Shown here: in pieces, positions 59,025-64,000 of the stretch
How positions within the stretch are numbered: the first letter of the stretch is position 1
How the letters are laid out: each line of letters opens with the position of its first letter
NCBI GenBank assembly: GCA_025403435.1
Contig: CM046341.1
Location: 11,679,219 to 11,743,218, forward strand
Direction of reading: 5' to 3'
DNA from: Artocarpus heterophyllus
Taxonomy: Eukaryota; Streptophyta; Magnoliopsida; Rosales; Moraceae
Length of the DNA: 64,000 nt
Made by a program: the position numbers and the translations under genes
Notes under the pieces: generated by a model
The model's database searches: none
What the model saw: the letters and a program-made list of their open reading frames with translations, nothing else
Told to the model about the DNA's origin: nothing

Positions 59025-60999
59025 TGTAACACCCCTATGTGGGGGTTAACAGTTTTAAATAAATAAAAATAATTTTAAATTTTAAATTATTTAAATCAAT
59101 TAAACAATGCCCATGGGTCTTTAAACAACAAGAAAAATAAAAATAAAAATAAACGTTTTAAATACAAACCACAGTTTTTAGTGTAGCACCAAATATATAT
59201 AATTACAGTCATCATCACCATAGTACAATTCCCAAATAACTTAACACAGCCATAAAAAAATAATACAACTCTTACATGTTGTAGATAAGTTGTAATTAAA
59301 CAGGGTCTTCTAACACGAAAACAGCAAGATTGTTTTCGCTTATTCCTCTTCAGATATGTTGCACTGAGTTCCACCTGAGATATGAAGATATGATAGGGAT
59401 GAGCATCGACATGCCTAGTAGGGAAATCATGACTCACCTTATGGTTTATCCATTACCACATTAAAAACTGCATGGTTAGTAGGTTACATCATATTCCAGA
59501 TTATGAGGTTTATTATGATCACATCTTATGGATACCGTAGTTAATCATTACCAAGTGTCATAATTACACATTTATACAAATATTACCAATCATCATTGTT
59601 CCTAGGTATCCATGTTAAATTGAGTATCACTCAACTCATCGAAACCCAAATGGGCGCACTTGATCACCCTATAAACATTCCAAGGGTGTTCCGGTGAGGG
59701 GGACATCAAGCCCCGAGTCCTCACCAAATCAATTCCTGTACAGTGTGTTCTGGGACTTTCAACCCAAGGAAGCGTCATCACCTTCCCCCTATTTTACCTT
59801 TTTGGGTATTCATGCCCAAGGACGTAACCGTCGCCCTCTTCATGTCTCACCATTTCTCTATATTAAATCATTATTAATAGAGTCAGTTTTCCTAACCATG
59901 CTTCTCAATTTATAACATGTGTCAATTCATTATGTTCTTCGCCGTACAATACAAGACGAGTCCATGTCATAGTTTCATATGTGATACTCATATAATATCC
60001 GTTCAACATAGATATATATATATTGCGGCAAAACAATCAATTTTAATTCTATAAAAACCTCACAAAAAAATGAGTAATAGAATCCCTACCTTTCAAGCTT
60101 ATCAACAATCTTTTAATCCTGGAATCAATTAACGTTAGCTCCACACATCCTTGACCCTAAGGCATGCATAAGGACAATTAAAACTAAAGCACAACGTATA
60201 ATCACATTCATAAGTGAGTTATGTGTAAACCCGTCTACTAGTGCCATTAAAGTATTTTTATGCATTAAACATGGAGAAAATACATACTAAAAACTAAGTT
60301 TAGATTAAAGAAAACCTACCTCAAAACTTCTTTGAAAAGCACCAAAGTTTGGGTTATCAATCAAGCTTGAATTAACTCTAAAACCGCCTCGATCATGGTT
60401 GGGAATTATAATTGTCTTGGCCACAAAGAGAGCTTTGTGCTCTATGTCTTTAGTTAGAAATTTGAAGTGAGAAGGGAGAGAATGAGAACTAGAGAAGAAG
60501 GTGGTGATAGTTAAATAAAAAGATATCAAAATGCTTAAGAGGAATGAGATGTTTACAGGGGAAAATTGTAAGAAGGAACAAAAGAGTCTTAAAGGAAAAT
60601 ATCATCTTGTCTCCCATGAAGACTTTTAGCAAATAATGCCAACATAATTGAGGGGATAATTGGAGTGAATTATAGAAGAAGATAAGGAAATAATTAATTA
60701 GGTGGTTGAGAAAATATCTCCATGTCTTCTATGAATTGACGGAAAATAATTCAATGTCCCCTTCGGATACCTTTAGCAAAATGAGAAGAAGTCTATATAA
60801 TTGAGCAATAATTTAGGGAGACAAGATTGGTAGAAGTAAGTGTTGGTAAGTTTTGAATGTTTCTTAGGAAGACTTGGTAAGAAAATACTAAAGTGGCATT
60901 TTTTTTTAAATGATCATAAACAACTTAGTAATTTTAAATAGTCACATTTTATTCATTAAATTTTACAAAATTATGCCCGTTAAAAATACGGGTGTTACA
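59025..60999 (-). repeat. Second, more diverged solo LTR, target duplication GATTC
   Basis: Starts TGTAACACCCCTATGTGGGG and ends ACGGGTGTTACA, flanked by GATTC at 59020-59024 and 61000-61004. The outer parts differ strongly from the other LTRs. The middle (about 59451-60190) is nearly the same as 48211-48960 in the other solo LTR. Confidence 0.9.
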
Positions 61000-61004
61000 G
61001 ATTC

Positions 61005-61342
61005 GTAAAGATATGTTAGTAAATCTAAACCCCCCACCAAAAAAAGAAACAAACAAATAAATAACCTAAAGATTTACTGTTGTAAATGTATTTGTTTTTC
61101 CCCCTTCCAATGAGGCATTCTCTTCTTAAGCCTTTCTAATCTTAACAAATGAGTATAAGCCATGTAGGCTTAACAGGCAAAACTAACCACCGATTCCAAA
61201 TATGTAAAATTTATGAGTTAAAAAAAAATTCTTGGAGACAAAGATTGAGCTCAAATTTTCTGGACTATTGAAATTTTATCAACTACACTAATTTTGCTGA
61301 ATATCAGAACCACGTCAACCTCTAATTTTAATATAAATTTTT

Positions 61343-61393
<51 letters not shown>

Positions 61394-62050
61394 TTGTCTA
61401 TCCCCACTGATTACACCAAACACTTGTTGCTGTTCTACAACAGTCACCAGATTCTTCAGTACTAGTGAAATGATCAGAGAAATGAACACCAAAACCCACT
61501 TCCATGATTAGGAGAAAAGTTGCAAAAAAAAGCATATCTTATACATCCCACTTTACAGGTGTCATTAAAATCTATTACCAAAACAATACTTCCATGCATC
61601 ATAAAATGCCTGTTTGCTGGCCCATAAGACACTTAACACTATATATATATATATATGTATGGCTCGTATATGTGTGTATATGTATCACATATGTACAATT
61701 TGTGTTTATGGCTCTAGGGGAAATCTTTGGATTCCCTGGATGAAAATGACCTGCAGTTATGGCAGGCAGGAATGAGAATTGAACAAGGGCATGACAAATT
61801 GAAAATGAAATGGCTTTATACACACAAAGAGTACCACTGGTAGGTCCAATTTTCACTAAATTAGTGTCCTGGTTGCATACACTACCTTGCAACTAAGCCC
61901 ATGGGTTTCAGCATGGCTATGAGAAGGCATTTGAGGCAAAAACAAACAAATAAATATGGCATTTTCCTTTGGATTGTGTGGTCAACTTTATCCATTATAG
62001 TCATATAAATTTTATTTCTTCAAAGCTTTTGTATAAAAGGTGTTTGAAGG
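61005..62050. other. Intergenic region with a (TA)n tract
   Basis: A (TA)n run of about 46 bases at 61346-61391. Around 61690-61910 the base composition is more even, but the frames there are short on both strands and match nothing I know. It may be transcribed non-coding DNA or a gene edge. Confidence 0.4.
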
Positions 62051-62183
62051 ATTGGTTTGAACCATTTAGTTTGAGCTCAAACAATGTAAAGCTCACATAT
62101 GTTATAATGTAAAGTAAAAGTGAACTATAATGAGCTATCACATGCTATAGTATTTTGAACTAATTGATTCAAACCAATGCTCT
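62051..62183. mobile_element. MITE (133 bp), GGTTTGAACCA family
   Basis: Terminal inverted repeats GATTGGTTTGAACCA and the complement of TTGATTCAAACCAATGC enclose AT-rich sequence. Related to 39045-39172 and 39917-40030. Confidence 0.6.
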
Positions 62184-63580
62184 CAGAATCCAAAACGCCT
62201 TTTCCTTGTTTTTGTTCTTCTTGTTTGCTGGAATTTTCTGGTTTGGTAAGTTTAGCATCTTTTTATCATGCTTTTTATTTTTATTTTTTTGGTCCTTCTC
62301 TCTCTCGTAGGTATTCCCTATGGTAGTATGCATTTTTCAACGGTTAAATCTAGTTAAAATTATTTTTTTCTACAAATCTAACAGCTAAAAAACATATGTC
62401 TATTATTGATAGTTTATTAGAAAATATTTTTTTTTTCTTAACTCTATTTCCTATTTCTTTTATTAGTTATGTAATTGACATTATTGCTCATTCATGCATT
62501 GGGAGATTTATTCTGACTTTTTACTCGATAATAAATGGAATAAAATTGGCTACATAGAGTGTACTCTACCATTATGTGAGTCCATTCTATAAGACAGGCA
62601 TAATTACAATACTAGGATGTGGGCATCTCACTAACCTATGTAGCAGTTTAGCAGATTTTGAGCCCCCACAGACTTTAGCATTGTATTTTCCTTTTCAAAT
62701 CCTTCTCTTTTTTCAAGAAAGAGATAGTTTGTGATGTTAGTTCTTTTTTTTTCTTTTTTTTTTCTTTTTTTAGTGTGTGTCCTCTTTCACAATTAAGAAT
62801 TGAGAGAGGCCTGTGACCCTCTTACTTTAGACGACTCATGGACGCAGTCTCAGAGTTTGGTTTCCGACTCTAGATTTGTTTTATTAGGATTGTGTGGGAC
62901 ACTTCTGCGTCCTTTTGAAGGTTTAATTTTTTATAATATTTTAAAAAAAGATTTTATGTTATTTTCTTTTATTTGAAACTTATAGTGGGAAATGCAATTT
63001 TATACTACGATAGAGAAGATTGTTTTAATAGTTGGATTAATATTTTAACGGTCTGATTTATGACTGTCTGCGTTAAAAATTTGCAGCTCATGATACAAAA
63101 TTATTTTCAGTTACATATCAGACTGTTAAAACTATTAAAACACCCATGCTCCATAGTGATGCAAATTAAAATAGTTTTCTCCACCATAATAATTCCATAT
63201 TTTCTTTTAGTAATCATTATGAAAAAATTTTAATAATGGAAATTATACTTATTAGAAGTTATTAATCCTTGTGTTATTTTGTGAACTATTTTTCCTTTTC
63301 AGAATTATAGAAAAAATATCGTACTGTTAATTTTCTTTTTTTTTTCCTGCCTTAATAGGTGTATAGAACCAAATTTCGTTTTTACAAGAAAAACGGAAGT
63401 TCCTGGGATTTTCCTGCTTATGCAGATAGGAGAACCTTAAATATGTTGAAAGTTGAAGTTAAAGAGAAGAAAAAAAAATCAATGTTCCTAATTTGACAAG
63501 CTCCCATGTGAAAAATCAAATTTACCAGGGGAAGTTATGGAGTGGAAGCACCTAAAAAAGAAACCTTAGCAATTAATAAT
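62184..63580. other. Intergenic region, nothing recognised
   Basis: AT-rich with a T/C-rich run at 62743-62772. No coding content. Confidence 0.5.
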
Positions 63581-64000
63581 TTTAGGACTTGTTTGACACA
63601 CCGTATTGTATTGTATTACATTACATTATATTTTTTATATAATATAATATAATACAATGTGACAAACATGCCTATGAAATTTAATACAACACTCTGCATG
63701 TCAGTTTATGTTTTACGTAGTGATAAATCACCTTGTAGAGAATCAATGTTATATCATTATATTCATTATTATGTAGTCAAATTAATTTCCGGTTAAAAAG
63801 TCATTTTTGATCATCTCATATTTACTGATTGTTAATTGATAATTTTGAGTAAATATCATATTAATTAACTGAAATTATAGATAAATTTGATTACACAGTA
63901 AATATTCATTAGTTGGTAAATCATAAAATTTAAGGGAATGCTCCCTCGTTGGATGGAAAAAAAAAATTATGCCATTTTCTTAAATACTATAACATTTTGT
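63581..64000. mobile_element. Possible start of a MITE running out of the window
   Basis: GGACTTGTTTGACACACCGT followed by repeated TATTGTATTG/TACATTACATTA is typical wording of a Tourist-like terminus, partly palindromic at 63606-63660. The partner end is not in the window. Confidence 0.3.

Noticed and set aside
61599..61892. 97-codon minus ORF with even base composition
   Set aside because: No recognisable motif, ends in a TA-repeat translation and an equally long plus frame overlaps; left as unannotated intergenic DNA.

Overview
This is a 64 kb piece of AT-rich eudicot nuclear DNA, probably from a woody species: plant-type split genes, nested LTR retrotransposons, many MITEs and TA/TAA microsatellites. 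I could not identify the species. Three host genes look functional. They are a plastid beta-amylase of the BAM1 (thioredoxin-regulated) type at 247-3024 (+, 4 exons), a C2-domain plus class-3 lipase gene at 27610-37808 (+, 18 exons, 878 aa), and a short unnamed coiled-coil gene at 52658-54695 (-, 2 exons, 243 aa).

Most of the rest is mobile DNA. From about 5.3 to 12.5 kb lies a decayed PIF/Harbinger transposon with its DDE transposase and Myb/SANT-like ORF1 both on the minus strand. It is followed by a smaller relative, a short MITE and a lone exon-like fragment of ribosomal protein eL14. From 14.1 to 25.2 kb there is a two-level nest. A roughly 1.95 kb solo LTR (target duplication TATAA) was split by a 9.1 kb LTR retrotransposon (target duplication CGATG). 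The inner element has 2.4 kb LTRs, an initiator-methionine tRNA primer-binding site and a gypsy-type polypurine tract, but no gag or pol. In their place it carries two intronless ORFs. One resembles the cysteine-rich nucleic-acid-binding protein of carlaviruses. The other is a LONELY GUY (LOG)-like cytokinin-activating phosphoribohydrolase with one in-frame stop. This cargo-carrying element is the most interesting object in the window.

Between 25.4 and 27.2 kb are a truncated LTR element (LTR plus gag-like rubble) and a MITE inserted into another copy of its own family. From 38 to 47.7 kb there are MITEs, short duplications and a tandem pair of broken IRE1-like kinase pseudogenes (minus strand). 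Two solo LTRs related to the inner element stand at 47772-49745 and 59025-60999, each with a perfect 5-bp target duplication. They share an anomalously similar central block that suggests exchange between copies. A non-autonomous hAT-like element occupies 50115-51947. The remaining intergenic DNA holds microsatellites and further MITE-like inverted repeats, and no gene I could recognise.

The host genes have no evident joint function. All similarity statements come from reading translations and motifs by eye; no database search was run.
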